From Pseudomonas sp. S31 (GTDB taxonomy: Bacteria > Pseudomonadota > Gammaproteobacteria > Pseudomonadales > Pseudomonadaceae): a stretch of DNA of 33,874 nt. Made by a program: the position numbers and the translations under genes. Below are positions 24,071 through 33,061 of this stretch, piece by piece; position 1 is the stretch's first letter; each line of letters begins with the position of its first letter. The stretch spans positions 1-33,874 of the forward strand of contig NZ_JACVVE010000050.1 of NCBI RefSeq assembly GCF_016648105.1, given 5' to 3'. The notes beneath the pieces are model-generated. The model was not told the origin of the DNA. It was given only the letters and a program-made list of their open reading frames with translations, and did no database searches.

Positions 24071-26894
24071 AGTGGCGCACCTCACCGGAGCCGCTCAGGT
24101 TGTCGACGCAGCGGCTGCAGATTTCCGGGTGCTCCGGGTGGCTGCCGACGTCGGCGCGGAAGTGCCAGCAACGGCCGCACTTGGTGTAGCCCGACTTCAC
24201 CACCTGCAGCTTGAGGCCTTCGACTTCGGTGGCCACGGCTTCGGCCGGGGCCTGGGCGAACGGCACCACGCTGGCGGCCGAGGTGATCAGCACGAAGCGC
24301 AGCTCGTCGCCCAGTTTGTCCAGGTCGGCGCTCAGGCCTTGCTCGGCGAACAGGGTGACTTCGGCTTGCAGGTTGCCACCGATGACCTTGGCGCTGCGCT
24401 GGTTCTCCAGCTCCTTGTTGACTGCGGCCTTCACGGCCATCACGCGGTCCCAGTAGGCGCGGTCCAGCTCGGTGCCTTCCGGCAGTTCGGTCAGGCCCTG
24501 GTACCAGCCGTTGAGCATCACCGACTCGTTGCGCTCGCCCGGCAGGTACTGCCAGATTTCATCGGCGGTGAAGGCCAGGATCGGCGCGATCCAGCGCACC
24601 AGCGCCTCGCTGATGTGGTACAGCGCGGTCTGGCAGGAGCGACGGGCGACGCTGTTGGCGCCGGTGGTGTACTGGCGGTCCTTGATGATGTCGAGGTAGA
24701 AGCCGCCCAGCTCCTGCACGCAGAAGTTGTGGATCTTCGAATAGACGTTCCAGAAACGGTACTCGCTGTAGTGCTCTTCGAGCTCGCGTTGCAGCAGCAG
24801 GGTACGGTCCACCGCCCAGCGGTCGAGGGCGATCATCTCTTCCGGCTGCAGCAGGTCGCGGGCGGGATCGAAGCCGGACAGGTTGGAGAGCAGGAAGCGC
24901 GCGGTGTTGCGGATACGGCGGTAGGCGTCGGCGCTGCGCTGCAGGATCTGCTCGGAAACGGCCATTTCACCGGAGTAGTCGGTGGCGGCGACCCACAGGC
25001 GCAGGATGTCGGCACCCAGGGTGTTGTTGACCTTTTCTGGCTCGATGGTGTTGCCCAGCGACTTGGACATCTTGCGGCCGTTCTCGTCCACGGTGAAGCC
25101 GTGGGTCAGCAGCTCGCGATACGGCGCGTGGCCGTCGATGGCGCAGCCGGTGAGCAAGGACGAGTGGAACCAGCCGCGGTGCTGGTCGGAGCCTTCCAGG
25201 TAGAGGTCGGCGCGCGGGCCGGTGGCGTGGCCGATATCGTGCGAGCCACGCAGCACGTGCCAGTGGGTGGTACCGGAGTCGAACCACACGTCCAGGGTGT
25301 CGGCGATCTTGTCGTACTGGCCGGCTTCGTCACCGAGCAATTCGGCGGCGTCCAGCTTGAACCAGGCCTCGATGCCTTGCTGCTCGACGCGCTTGGCCAC
25401 TTCTTCCATCAGCTCGACGGTGCGTGGGTGCAGCTCGCCGGTCTGCTTGTGCAGGAAGAACGGGATCGGTACGCCCCAGTTGCGCTGACGCGAGATGCAC
25501 CAGTCCGGACGGTTGGCGATCATCGAGTGCAGGCGCGCCTGGCCCCAGGCCGGGACGAACTTGGTGTCCTCGATGGCCTTGAGGGCGCGTTCGCGCAGCG
25601 GCTCGCCGGTGCTCGGCTGCTTGTCCATGCCGACGAACCACTGCGCGGTGGCGCGGTAGATCAGCGGGGTCTTGTGGCGCCAGCAGTGCATGTAGCTGTG
25701 GCTGATGGTTTCGGTGTGCATCAGCGCGCCGACTTCGCTGAGCTTGTCGACGATGGCCGGGTTGGCCTTCCAGATGAACTGGCCGCCGAAGAACGGCAGC
25801 GACTCGACGTACACGCCGTTGCTCTGCACCGGGGTGAGGATGTCGTCGTTGACCATGCCGTAGCGCTTGCAGGTGACGAAGTCGTCTTCACCGTAGGCAG
25901 GCGCCGAGTGGACCACGCCGGTACCGGCGCCCAGTTCGACGTAGTCGGCCAGGTACACCGGCGACAGGCGGTCGTAGAACGGGTGGCGGAAGTCGACCAG
26001 CTCCAGGGCCGAACCCGGGGCGGTGGCGATCACCGCGCCTTCCAGGTTGTAGCGCTTGAGGCACGACTCGACCAGTTCCTCGGCCAGTACCAGCAGGCGC
26101 TCGCCGGTGTCGACCAGGGCGTACTGGAACTCCGGGTGGATGTTCAGCGCCTGGTTGGCCGGGATGGTCCATGGGGTGGTGGTCCAGATCACGATGGCGG
26201 CGGGCTTGGCCAGCGCCGCCAGGCCGAAGGCGGCGGCCAGCTTGGCCTCGTCGGCGACCGGGAAGGCCACGTCGATGGTCTGGGATTTCTTGTCGGCGTA
26301 CTCGACCTCGGCCTCGGCCAGCGCCGAACCACAATCGAAGCACCAGTTCACAGGCTTGAGGCCCTTGAACACGAAACCTTGCTTGACCATCTCGGCCAAG
26401 GCGCGGATTTCACCGGCCTCGTTGGCGAAGTTCATGGTCTTGTAGGGGTTGTCCCAGTCACCCAGCACGCCCAGGCGGATGAACTCGGTCTTCTGCCCTT
26501 CGATCTGCTCGGCGGCGTACTCGCGGCACAGCTCGCGGGTGCGGTCGGCGGTCAGGTGCTTGCCATGGGTGACCTCGACCTTGTGCTCGATCGGCAGGCC
26601 ATGGCAGTCCCAGCCTGGCACGTACGGGGCGTCGAAGCCGGACAGGGTCTTGGAGCGGACGATCATGTCCTTGAGGATCTTGTTCAGCGCATGACCGATG
26701 TGGATCTTGCCGTTGGCATAGGGCGGGCCGTCGTGCAGGACGAACTTCGGACGATCCTTGCCAATTTCGCGCAGCTTCTGGTACAGGCCAATGCTGTCCC
26801 AGCGCTGCAGGATCTGCGGTTCGCGCTGAGGCAGGCCGGCCTTCATGGGGAAGGCGGTGTCCGGAAGGTTTAGCGTGGCTTTGTAGTCGGTCAT
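24063..26894 (-). CDS. ileS: Isoleucyl-tRNA synthetase
   Basis: A 943-residue class I aminoacyl-tRNA synthetase that charges tRNA-Ile with isoleucine in the cytoplasm. The HIGH motif is at residues 65-68 (KIHIGHAL). The KMSKS motif (GRKMSKSLGN) is near residue 605. An editing CP1 domain lies between (WTTTPWTIPANQA). A zinc ribbon closes the protein (CGRCWHF followed by CSRCV). The length matches the E. coli-type enzyme (938). The ATG at 26894 overlaps the ribF stop as ATGA, which selects it over the in-frame start at 26927. Confidence 0.98.
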   Translation of the reverse strand: MTDYKATLNLPDTAFPMKAGLPQREPQILQRWDSIGLYQKLREIGKDRPKFVLHDGPPYANGKIHIGHALNKILKDMIVRSKTLSGFDAPYVPGWDCHGLPIEHKVEVTHGKHLTADRTRELCREYAAEQIEGQKTEFIRLGVLGDWDNPYKTMNFANEAGEIRALAEMVKQGFVFKGLKPVNWCFDCGSALAEAEVEYADKKSQTIDVAFPVADEAKLAAAFGLAALAKPAAIVIWTTTPWTIPANQALNIHPEFQYALVDTGERLLVLAEELVESCLKRYNLEGAVIATAPGSALELVDFRHPFYDRLSPVYLADYVELGAGTGVVHSAPAYGEDDFVTCKRYGMVNDDILTPVQSNGVYVESLPFFGGQFIWKANPAIVDKLSEVGALMHTETISHSYMHCWRHKTPLIYRATAQWFVGMDKQPSTGEPLRERALKAIEDTKFVPAWGQARLHSMIANRPDWCISRQRNWGVPIPFFLHKQTGELHPRTVELMEEVAKRVEQQGIEAWFKLDAAELLGDEAGQYDKIADTLDVWFDSGTTHWHVLRGSHDIGHATGPRADLYLEGSDQHRGWFHSSLLTGCAIDGHAPYRELLTHGFTVDENGRKMSKSLGNTIEPEKVNNTLGADILRLWVAATDYSGEMAVSEQILQRSADAYRRIRNTARFLLSNLSGFDPARDLLQPEEMIALDRWAVDRTLLLQRELEEHYSEYRFWNVYSKIHNFCVQELGGFYLDIIKDRQYTTGANSVARRSCQTALYHISEALVRWIAPILAFTADEIWQYLPGERNESVMLNGWYQGLTELPEGTELDRAYWDRVMAVKAAVNKELENQRSAKVIGGNLQAEVTLFAEQGLSADLDKLGDELRFVLITSAASVVPFAQAPAEAVATEVEGLKLQVVKSGYTKCGRCWHFRADVGSHPEHPEICSRCVDNLSGSGEVRHYA

Positions 26895-27841
26895 TTCAGG
26901 CTCTTCGTTAGCGGTTGAGCGTGCCAATGTGCACGTGCGGCGGCGATGTCCGCGTCGATCGCCGACTTCAGCGCCTCCAGGGAGGCGAAACGCTGCTCTT
27001 CACGCAGCTTGTGGTGGAATTCCACCGTCAGGCGCCGGCCATAGAGATCGCCGGCATAATCCAGTAGATGAATCTCGAGGTGCGGGCGCCCGTCACCGTT
27101 CACGGTCGGGCGTACACCGATGTTGCCCACGCCCGGCCAGGCCTTGCCGTCGATCTCGATGCTGGCCAGGTAGACCCCGGACAGCGGCACGCGGCGGCGC
27201 TTGAGCTGGATGTTGGCGGTGGGCGTACCGAGCTGGCGCGCCAGCTTCTGGCCGTGCAGGACCCGCCCGGTGATGCTGTAGGGGCGGCCCAGCAGGTGCT
27301 CGGCGAGCTCGAAGTCGGCATCGGCCAGGGCCTTGCGCACCTCGGTGCTGCTCACCCGCAGACCGTCCTGGATCACCGTGTTGGCCGCCTCGACGGTGAA
27401 GCCGTACTGCTTGCCGGCCTCGATCAGGAAGGCGAAGTCGCCGGCGCGGTCGCAGCCGAAGCGGAAATCGTCGCCCACTTCGAGGTGGCGCACGCCGAGG
27501 CCGTCGACCAGGATAGCCTTGACGAAGGCGTCGGCGCTGAGCTTGCTCAGGCGCTGGTTGAAGGCCAGGCACAGGACCCGGTCGATGCCTTCTGCGGCCA
27601 GCAGCTCGACCTTGTCGCGCAGACGCGCCAGGCGTGCCGGGGCGGTATCGGGGGCGAAGTACTCGCGAGGCTGTGGCTCGAAGATCACCACGCAGGTCGG
27701 CAGGCCCAAGGCCTGGCCGCGCTCGCGCAGGCGCGCCAGGATTGCCTGGTGGCCACGATGTACCCCGTCGAAGTTGCCAATGGTGGCGACACAGCCCCGG
27801 TGCTCGGGGCGCAGGTTGTGAAGACCTCGAACCAGCTGCAT
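26891..27841 (-). CDS. ribF: Bifunctional riboflavin kinase/FMN adenylyltransferase RibF
   Basis: A 316-residue enzyme converting riboflavin to FMN and then FAD. The N-terminal adenylyltransferase domain begins after MQLVRGL and has IGNFDGVHRGHQAIL; the C-terminal kinase domain has GTPTANIQL and GVYLASIEIDG. I place the start at the ATG 27841: a TATAAT box at 27870-27875 would start RNA near 27863, leaving almost no leader for the in-frame ATG at 27859. It overlaps ileS by four bases and heads the leftward operon. Confidence 0.95.
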   Translation of the reverse strand: MQLVRGLHNLRPEHRGCVATIGNFDGVHRGHQAILARLRERGQALGLPTCVVIFEPQPREYFAPDTAPARLARLRDKVELLAAEGIDRVLCLAFNQRLSKLSADAFVKAILVDGLGVRHLEVGDDFRFGCDRAGDFAFLIEAGKQYGFTVEAANTVIQDGLRVSSTEVRKALADADFELAEHLLGRPYSITGRVLHGQKLARQLGTPTANIQLKRRRVPLSGVYLASIEIDGKAWPGVGNIGVRPTVNGDGRPHLEIHLLDYAGDLYGRRLTVEFHHKLREEQRFASLEALKSAIDADIAAARAHWHAQPLTKSLK

Positions 27842-27869
27842 AACGCGCTTCTTGCTCATAAAGTGGCCG

Positions 27870-27875
27870 ATTATA
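27870..27875 (-). promoter_or_regulatory. Consensus -10 box upstream of ribF
   Basis: A perfect TATAAT on the minus strand, 28 bases before the chosen ribF ATG. The region 17 bp upstream (TGTCGC) is a poor -35 and falls in the adjacent hairpin. The promoter may therefore need an activator. Confidence 0.5.
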
Positions 27876-27876
27876 A

Positions 27877-27919
27877 CCACACCCGGGCGCCGGCGACAGG
27901 CGCCAGCGCCCAGGTGTGG
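27877..27919 (-). other. 14-bp stem hairpin between murJ and ribF
   Basis: CCACACCCGGGCGC (27877-27890) and GCGCCCAGGTGTGG (27906-27919) are inverses with one mismatch around a 15-base loop. There is no T run, so it is not a standard terminator. It abuts the ribF -10 box. Confidence 0.6.
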
Positions 27920-27959
27920 CATGGAATGCGAAAAACCGACGCCTGGCCGGCCTGCGCCG

Positions 27960-29498
27960 TCAGTGCAGGGCCCGGCGAGCGAAATGCCGCGGGCGGAATC
28001 CGCACAGGTACAAGCAGCCGAAGTACGTCACCACGCCTGCCAGGATCAACGCGCCCAGGCGCAGGAAGCGCTCGAGCATGTGCCCCTGCGCCCAGGCCGG
28101 CATGTAGTGCATGCCCAGCAGCAATACGCCCGACATCAGCGCCACCGCCAGCACCAGCTTGGCCAGGAACATCGTCCACCCCGGCTGCGGCTGGAACAGC
28201 CCCTGGCTACGCAGCTTCCAGTACAGCAGGCCGGCGTTCAGGCAGGCCCCGAGGCTGATCGCCAACGCCAGGCCCGCGTGCTTGAACGGGCCGATCAGCG
28301 CCAGGTTGAACAGCTGGGTGCAGACCAGGGTGAAAATCGCGATGCGCACGGGCGTGCGGATATTCTGCTGCGCATAGAAGCCCGGTGCCAGTACCTTGAC
28401 CAGAATGATCGCCATCAGGCCAACGGAATAGGCGATCAACGCGCGCTGGGTCATCAGCGCGTCGGTGGCGCTGAACTTGCCGTACTGGAACAGGCTGACG
28501 GTCAGAGGCTCGGCAAGGATCGCCAGGGCCAAGGTGCAGGGCAGCACCAGCAGGAAGCACAAGCGCAGGCCCCAGTCGAGGATCCGCGAGTACTCCTCGC
28601 GGTCCTTGTTGGCGTAGGTCTTGGCCAGGGTCGGCAGCAGGATGGTGCCCAGGGCCACGCCGAGCACCCCGGAGGGCAGCTCCATGAGGCGGTCGGCGTA
28701 GTACATCCAGGATACCGAACCGGCCACCAGGAACGAGGCGAAGATGGTGTTGATGATCAGCGAGATCTGGCTCACCGAGACACCGAGAATGGCTGGCAGC
28801 ATCTGCTTGAGCACGCGCCACACGCCGGTGTCGCGCAGGTTGACCCGCGGCAGCACGAGCATGCCGATCTTCTTCAGCGCTGGCAGCTGGTACAACAGTT
28901 GCGCCAGGCCGCCGGCCAGCACGCCCCAGGCCAGGGCCATGATCGGCGGGTCGCAATAAGGGGTGACGAACAGGGCGAAGCCGATCATCGCCACGTTGAG
29001 CAGGGTCGGGGTGAAGGCCGGCACCGAAAAGCGGTTCCAGGTATTGAGGATCGCGCCCACCAGCGATGACAGGGAGATCAGCAATATATAAGGAAAGGTC
29101 ACCCGCAGCAGGGCGGTGGTCAGGTCGTATTTCTCGGCGCTGTCGACGAAGCCCGGGGCAGTGACCCAGACCACCCAGGGCGCGGCCAGGATGCCGACGG
29201 CGGTAACCAGGGCCAGGACCAGGGTCAACAGCCCGCTGACGTAGGCGATGAAGGTGCGCGTGGCCTCCTCGCCCTGCTGGGTCTTGTATTCGGCCAGGAT
29301 CGGCACGAAGGCCTGGGAAAACGCGCCTTCGGCAAAGATACGCCGCAGCAGGTTGGGCAATTTGAAGGCGATGAAGAAGGCGTCGGTGGCGATGCCGGCA
29401 CCGAAGATCCGCGCCAGGATGGTGTCGCGCACGAAGCCCAGCACCCGCGAAATCATGGTGATGGAGCTGACCGCAGCCAGGGATTTGAGCAGGTTCAT
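27960..29498 (-). CDS. murJ: Lipid II flippase MurJ (MviN)
   Basis: A 512-residue polytopic inner-membrane protein that flips lipid II for peptidoglycan synthesis. About 14 membrane helices; the N-terminal MNLLKSLAAVSSITMISRVL followed by GFVRDTILARIFG carries the MVF-family Arg residues (R18, R24), and AFFIAFKLPNLLRRIFAEGA with FSQAFVP is typical. Start at the ATG 29498 with a weak ribosome-binding site. It is divergent from rpsT across 250 bp and precedes ribF after a 118-bp gap with a hairpin. Confidence 0.97.
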   Translation of the reverse strand: MNLLKSLAAVSSITMISRVLGFVRDTILARIFGAGIATDAFFIAFKLPNLLRRIFAEGAFSQAFVPILAEYKTQQGEEATRTFIAYVSGLLTLVLALVTAVGILAAPWVVWVTAPGFVDSAEKYDLTTALLRVTFPYILLISLSSLVGAILNTWNRFSVPAFTPTLLNVAMIGFALFVTPYCDPPIMALAWGVLAGGLAQLLYQLPALKKIGMLVLPRVNLRDTGVWRVLKQMLPAILGVSVSQISLIINTIFASFLVAGSVSWMYYADRLMELPSGVLGVALGTILLPTLAKTYANKDREEYSRILDWGLRLCFLLVLPCTLALAILAEPLTVSLFQYGKFSATDALMTQRALIAYSVGLMAIILVKVLAPGFYAQQNIRTPVRIAIFTLVCTQLFNLALIGPFKHAGLALAISLGACLNAGLLYWKLRSQGLFQPQPGWTMFLAKLVLAVALMSGVLLLGMHYMPAWAQGHMLERFLRLGALILAGVVTYFGCLYLCGFRPRHFARRALH

Positions 29499-29667
29499 CG
29501 AAAAGTTTCACGCCAATGGCAGAGGACGCTGCCAGAGCGCGCCCGAATGTGCGATACTCCCGCGCCTTCGCAGGGGAACCCAAAATTCCCGAGTTTACAG
29601 GTCACGCGCCAGAAAGGAATCTTTCCAGCTCGCAGACCCACCACTCGGCGGAACCCTGCAGGTGGCC

Positions 29668-29696
29668 TTGACATCCGCTCGACTCATCGGCATGAT
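29668..29696 (+). promoter_or_regulatory. Sigma-70 promoter of rpsT
   Basis: Perfect TTGACA (29668-29673), 17-bp spacer, then CATGAT (29691-29696; four of six consensus bases). RNA would start near 29703, giving a leader of about 45 bases before the GTG start. Confidence 0.8.
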
Positions 29697-29748
29697 TCGC
29701 GGCCTATTTTGTTTGCTATTTACCTAAAGTCTTTCGAGGAGCTCGACG

Positions 29749-30027
29749 GTGGCCAACACACCTTCCGCCAAGAAACGTGCAAAACAGGCTGAGAAGCGTC
29801 GCAGCCACAACGCCAGCCTGCGTTCCATGGTCCGCACCTACATCAAGAATGTAGTTAAAGCCATCGACGCAAAAGACGCCGAAAAAGCGCAAGCCGCTTA
29901 CGTTCTGGCTGTGCCTGTAATCGACCGTATGGCCGACAAGGGCATCATCCACAAGAACAAAGCTGCTCGCCACAAAGGCCGTCTGAATGGCCACATCAAG
30001 GCACTGAAAGAAGCTGCAGCTGCCTAA
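29749..30027 (+). CDS. rpsT: 30S ribosomal protein S20
   Basis: A 92-residue, very basic, mostly helical protein that binds 16S rRNA. It begins M-ANTPSAKKRAKQAEKRRSHN, which is the family signature, and ends HIKALKEAAAA. The start is GTG at 29749, preceded by GAGGAG. The non-ATG start is typical for S20, where weak initiation is used in autoregulation. It has its own promoter and terminator as a single-gene unit. Confidence 0.98.
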   Translation: MANTPSAKKRAKQAEKRRSHNASLRSMVRTYIKNVVKAIDAKDAEKAQAAYVLAVPVIDRMADKGIIHKNKAARHKGRLNGHIKALKEAAAA

Positions 30028-30042
30028 GCGACGTTCTAGTCG

Positions 30043-30069
30043 AAAAACCGACCCTAGGGTCGGTTTTTT
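30043..30069 (+). terminator. rpsT rho-independent terminator
   Basis: AAAAACCGACCC and GGGTCGGTTTTT form a perfect stem around TA, followed by one more T, starting 16 bases after the rpsT stop. It is symmetrical and can act on both strands, so it may also end the leftward MCE operon. Confidence 0.93.
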
Positions 30070-30102
30070 ATTGCCTGCGATTTATGCCTCACGCTGCCCC
30101 CG

Positions 30103-30132
30103 TGTAGGAGCCCCGGCAAGGCCGCTCCTACA
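30103..30132. repeat. Short variant REP palindrome
   Basis: TGTAGGAGC and GCTCCTACA are exact inverses around CCCGGCAAGGCC. It lies between the convergent rpsT and MCE protein genes. Confidence 0.75.
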
Positions 30133-30144
30133 GGGGGACTCGAT

Positions 30145-32454
30145 TCATTTGCCGAGGGGAATCTTCGGTGCCCACTGCAGCCAGGCATCCTCGGGCTTCT
30201 CGAACAAGGCGAAGGTCTGCTGCGGCCGCGCCGGATTGCCCATCTGCTCACCCTCCGGGGTGGCGAAGGCGATGCCACCATCGATCAGCGTCTCCAGCGA
30301 CTCCGTACGCACCGTGGCGCCCTTGAACAAGCCCCAGTCGAAGCCGAAGCCACTGCTGTTCCAGAAGCGGCTGCCCCCGCGTACCAGCGCCGCGTAGCGT
30401 GGTTCGATGAGGATGTGGATAAGCACCCTGTCGGCGGTCTGGCCCAACTCGAAACCGGTCACCTTGCCCACCGCCACCTCACGGTAGGTCACCGGCACGC
30501 CCGGCTTGATCGAGCCACGCCGCGGGGCGCTCAGGGTCAATGGCAGGCCGACTTCGGGGCCCACCACCTCTGGCGCCTCGCCCAGGGCGATGAAGTCTCG
30601 CTGCGGGCCCTTGTCCCTGGCTGCCGGCTGCACCTCCAGGTACTGGCCGCCGATCAACGTGTCGAGGTTTTCGGTGCGCACCAGGCCAAGGGCCGGCTTG
30701 ACCACCCAGAACTGCGTGCCGACACGAGCGATACGGTCTGCCGCCTCGGTAATGCGCGCGCGCAGCAGCACGGCCTGCAGGTCGTTGGTCAGGTCGACGC
30801 TTTCGACGCTGCCCACGTCCAGGCCCCTGAAGCGAATCGGCGTACCCGGCTTGAGGCCATCAGCGCGATCGACACGAATGGTCACCAGGGTACCGCTGCG
30901 GTTCACCTCCTCCAGGCTCTCCATCAGGCGGAAGCGCGGGATACGCCGCTTGAGCGCAACGTTCGGGCTGGGCGTGTCGAAAGCGATGCCGCCAGCCATG
31001 AGGGTCTGCAGCGATTCGCTCTTGATCTTGATGCCCGATAGGCCACCGGTAAGGGTGATGCCACTGACATTCCAGAAGCGCGACGAGCCGTTGACCAGGT
31101 TCTCGTATTCCTTCTCGATGTGCACGCCGATCAGGATGCGCTTGCTGTCGCGGGCGAACTGGTAGCTTTGCACGCTACCGACCTTCACCTGCCGGTACAT
31201 GACCGGGCTGCCGATCTCCAGCGAGCCCAGGGTGTCGGCGAACAATACTAGGTGCAGGCCTGGCGCCTTGAGGTCCAGCGGCGGCGCCTTCGCCCGCGCC
31301 TCGAACTCACGTAGCGGCTTGGCACCCTTCTCGCCTGGGCGGATGGCGATGTAGTTACCCTTCACCAAGGCCTCGAGACCGGTGATGCCTGCCAGGGAAA
31401 TCGAAGGCTTGACCACCCAGAACTGCGTGCCCTCGACCAGGTAGTCCTCGGTCAACGGGTCGAGGGTCAGCTCGGCCATGGCGCTGGCGAGGTTGTCTTC
31501 CATCTTCAGGGTCTTCAGCGAGCCGACCTGGATGCCTTTGTACATGACCGGCGTGCGGCCGGCCTGCAGGCCCTCGTAGTCGCTGAGCTTGACCTTGACG
31601 CGGATCCCGGCCTGGGCCGCGTCGAAATCTTCATACAAGCGGAACGGCAGGCTCGGGTCGGTAGGCGGGCTGTCCTTGCGGTACTCCGGAGTGGCGAAGG
31701 CGATACCGCCGGCGACAATGCTCGACAGCGACTCGCTGCGCACCTTCACGCCGGACAGGTTGGCATCGATGCTGATGCCGCTGGCGTTCCAGAAACGCGT
31801 GTGCTTGCGCACCAGGCTGGCGTACTCCGGCTGGATGAAGATCTTGACCTCGACGGTGTCGTGGTCGTCGGTCAGCCGGTAGCTCTTCACCACACCGACC
31901 TGGATCTGCTTGTAGAACACCGGGCTGTCGCGGTTGAGCGACCCGAGCCGATCGGCCTTGAGGGTCAGGTGCAGGCCAGGTTCGCTGTCGGACAGCGGCG
32001 GTGCCTCGGACAGCGCGGTAAAGCGCTTGGTCTTCTCGCCCTCGCCAGGGCTGACGGCGATGTAGTTACCCGAGACCAGCGTCTCGAGGCCCGAGATACC
32101 GGCCAGGGTCACGCTGGGCTTGACCAGCCAGAAGCGCGTACCGGTGTTCAGGTGGGGTTCGGCGGCCTTGTTCAGCTCGATGGTGGCGATCACCCCCTGG
32201 TTGCTCCCCTTGGCATCGAGCACCAGCGCCTTCACCTTACCGACGGGCATGCCTTTATAGATGACCTCGGTCTTGTTGGCGACGATGCCCTCGCCGGTTT
32301 CGAAGCGTACCTCGATCTCGACGCCGGCATCGCGATAAGCCTGCCAGGCCAGCCAACCGCCGATCATCAAGGCGATCAGCGGCAGGATCCAGATGGCCGA
32401 CCAGTTCGAAGCAGGGCGGGTTTTAGCCGTAGGCACGTCACTCATGGTCGTCAT
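30145..32454 (-). CDS. PqiB/LetB-family MCE intermembrane lipid transport protein (six MCE domains)
   Basis: A 769-residue protein with one N-terminal membrane anchor (about 18-40, SAIWILPLIALMIGGWLAW) and a periplasmic part of six MCE domains. Such proteins stack as hexameric rings to form a lipid tunnel between inner and outer membranes. Each domain has a YKGxxVG-type motif (V/M-YKG-I/M-xVG). The FW dipeptides are at 108, 221, 345, 460, 582 and 697. Domains 1, 3 and 5 carry FWxVKP; domains 2, 4 and 6 carry FWNxSG. PqiB has three MCE domains and E. coli LetB seven, so this is intermediate. The alternative ATG at 32445 (MSDVPTAK) is also possible. It overlaps the second PqiA gene by 17 bases. 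Confidence 0.9.
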   Translation of the reverse strand: MTTMSDVPTAKTRPASNWSAIWILPLIALMIGGWLAWQAYRDAGVEIEVRFETGEGIVANKTEVIYKGMPVGKVKALVLDAKGSNQGVIATIELNKAAEPHLNTGTRFWLVKPSVTLAGISGLETLVSGNYIAVSPGEGEKTKRFTALSEAPPLSDSEPGLHLTLKADRLGSLNRDSPVFYKQIQVGVVKSYRLTDDHDTVEVKIFIQPEYASLVRKHTRFWNASGISIDANLSGVKVRSESLSSIVAGGIAFATPEYRKDSPPTDPSLPFRLYEDFDAAQAGIRVKVKLSDYEGLQAGRTPVMYKGIQVGSLKTLKMEDNLASAMAELTLDPLTEDYLVEGTQFWVVKPSISLAGITGLEALVKGNYIAIRPGEKGAKPLREFEARAKAPPLDLKAPGLHLVLFADTLGSLEIGSPVMYRQVKVGSVQSYQFARDSKRILIGVHIEKEYENLVNGSSRFWNVSGITLTGGLSGIKIKSESLQTLMAGGIAFDTPSPNVALKRRIPRFRLMESLEEVNRSGTLVTIRVDRADGLKPGTPIRFRGLDVGSVESVDLTNDLQAVLLRARITEAADRIARVGTQFWVVKPALGLVRTENLDTLIGGQYLEVQPAARDKGPQRDFIALGEAPEVVGPEVGLPLTLSAPRRGSIKPGVPVTYREVAVGKVTGFELGQTADRVLIHILIEPRYAALVRGGSRFWNSSGFGFDWGLFKGATVRTESLETLIDGGIAFATPEGEQMGNPARPQQTFALFEKPEDAWLQWAPKIPLGK

Positions 32455-33061
32455 CCGACTCCGTGTTATCCCAGATCAGACGGGGATCGAAAGTTAAAGC
32501 GGCAAGCATTGTAAGAATCACCACACTGGCAAAGGCGACAGCGCCCAAATTGGCTTCGACGCTGGCGATACGACCAAAATTCACCACCGCCACCAGAATG
32601 GCGATGACGAAGATGTCGAGCATCGACCAACGCCCGATGAACTCGATGAAGCGGTACATCCATATTCGCTGGCGCGCCGACAGTGGCTGGCGGCGTTGCA
32701 CCGAATACAGCAGCAGGCCGATACCCACCAGCTTGAAGGTCGGCACCAGGATACTGGCGATGAATACCACCGCGGCAATGGGGATCATCCCGTGCTTGAG
32801 CAGGGTGATCACGCCGGACATGATGGTGTCCGGGCTACCCTGGCCGAGGGTACTGACCGTCATGATCGGCAGTATATTGGCCGGGATGTACAGGATCGAC
32901 GCAGTGATCAGCAGCGCCCAGGTGCGCACGATGCTGTTCGGGCGCCGCCCATGGACCACCGCTCCACAGCGCGTACAGGTTTGTCCTTTGCCATCGTCAA
33001 CCTGCCGGTTGAGCTCGTGGCATTCGTTGCAGACCAGGATGCCTGCATCAATCGCCCGCAT
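32438..33061 (-). CDS. PqiA/LetA-family inner membrane protein (second copy)
   Basis: A 207-residue protein. An N-terminal zinc ribbon (C11, C14, C29, C32) precedes four membrane helices. The PqiA signature is IPANILPIMTVSTLG, and VPTFKLVGIGLLL and GRWSMLDIFVIAIL follow. E. coli PqiA and LetA (YebS) carry two such modules in one chain of about 420 residues. Here each module is its own gene. ATG at 33061 overlaps the previous gene by 14 bases. A longer frame from 33085 lies further inside it. It is predicted to work with the MCE protein next door. Confidence 0.9.
   Translation of the reverse strand: MRAIDAGILVCNECHELNRQVDDGKGQTCTRCGAVVHGRRPNSIVRTWALLITASILYIPANILPIMTVSTLGQGSPDTIMSGVITLLKHGMIPIAAVVFIASILVPTFKLVGIGLLLYSVQRRQPLSARQRIWMYRFIEFIGRWSMLDIFVIAILVAVVNFGRIASVEANLGAVAFASVVILTMLAALTFDPRLIWDNTESDDDHE

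Noticed and set aside
23985..26873. A 962-residue open frame antisense to ileS
   Set aside because: It mirrors ileS codons in GC-rich DNA, has low-complexity His/Gln/Val/Gly composition and no domain. ileS is unmistakable on the other strand.
29500..29667. A small gene or riboswitch between murJ and rpsT
   Set aside because: No open frame with a ribosome-binding site and no recognisable riboswitch core was found. The region is explained by the divergent promoters.
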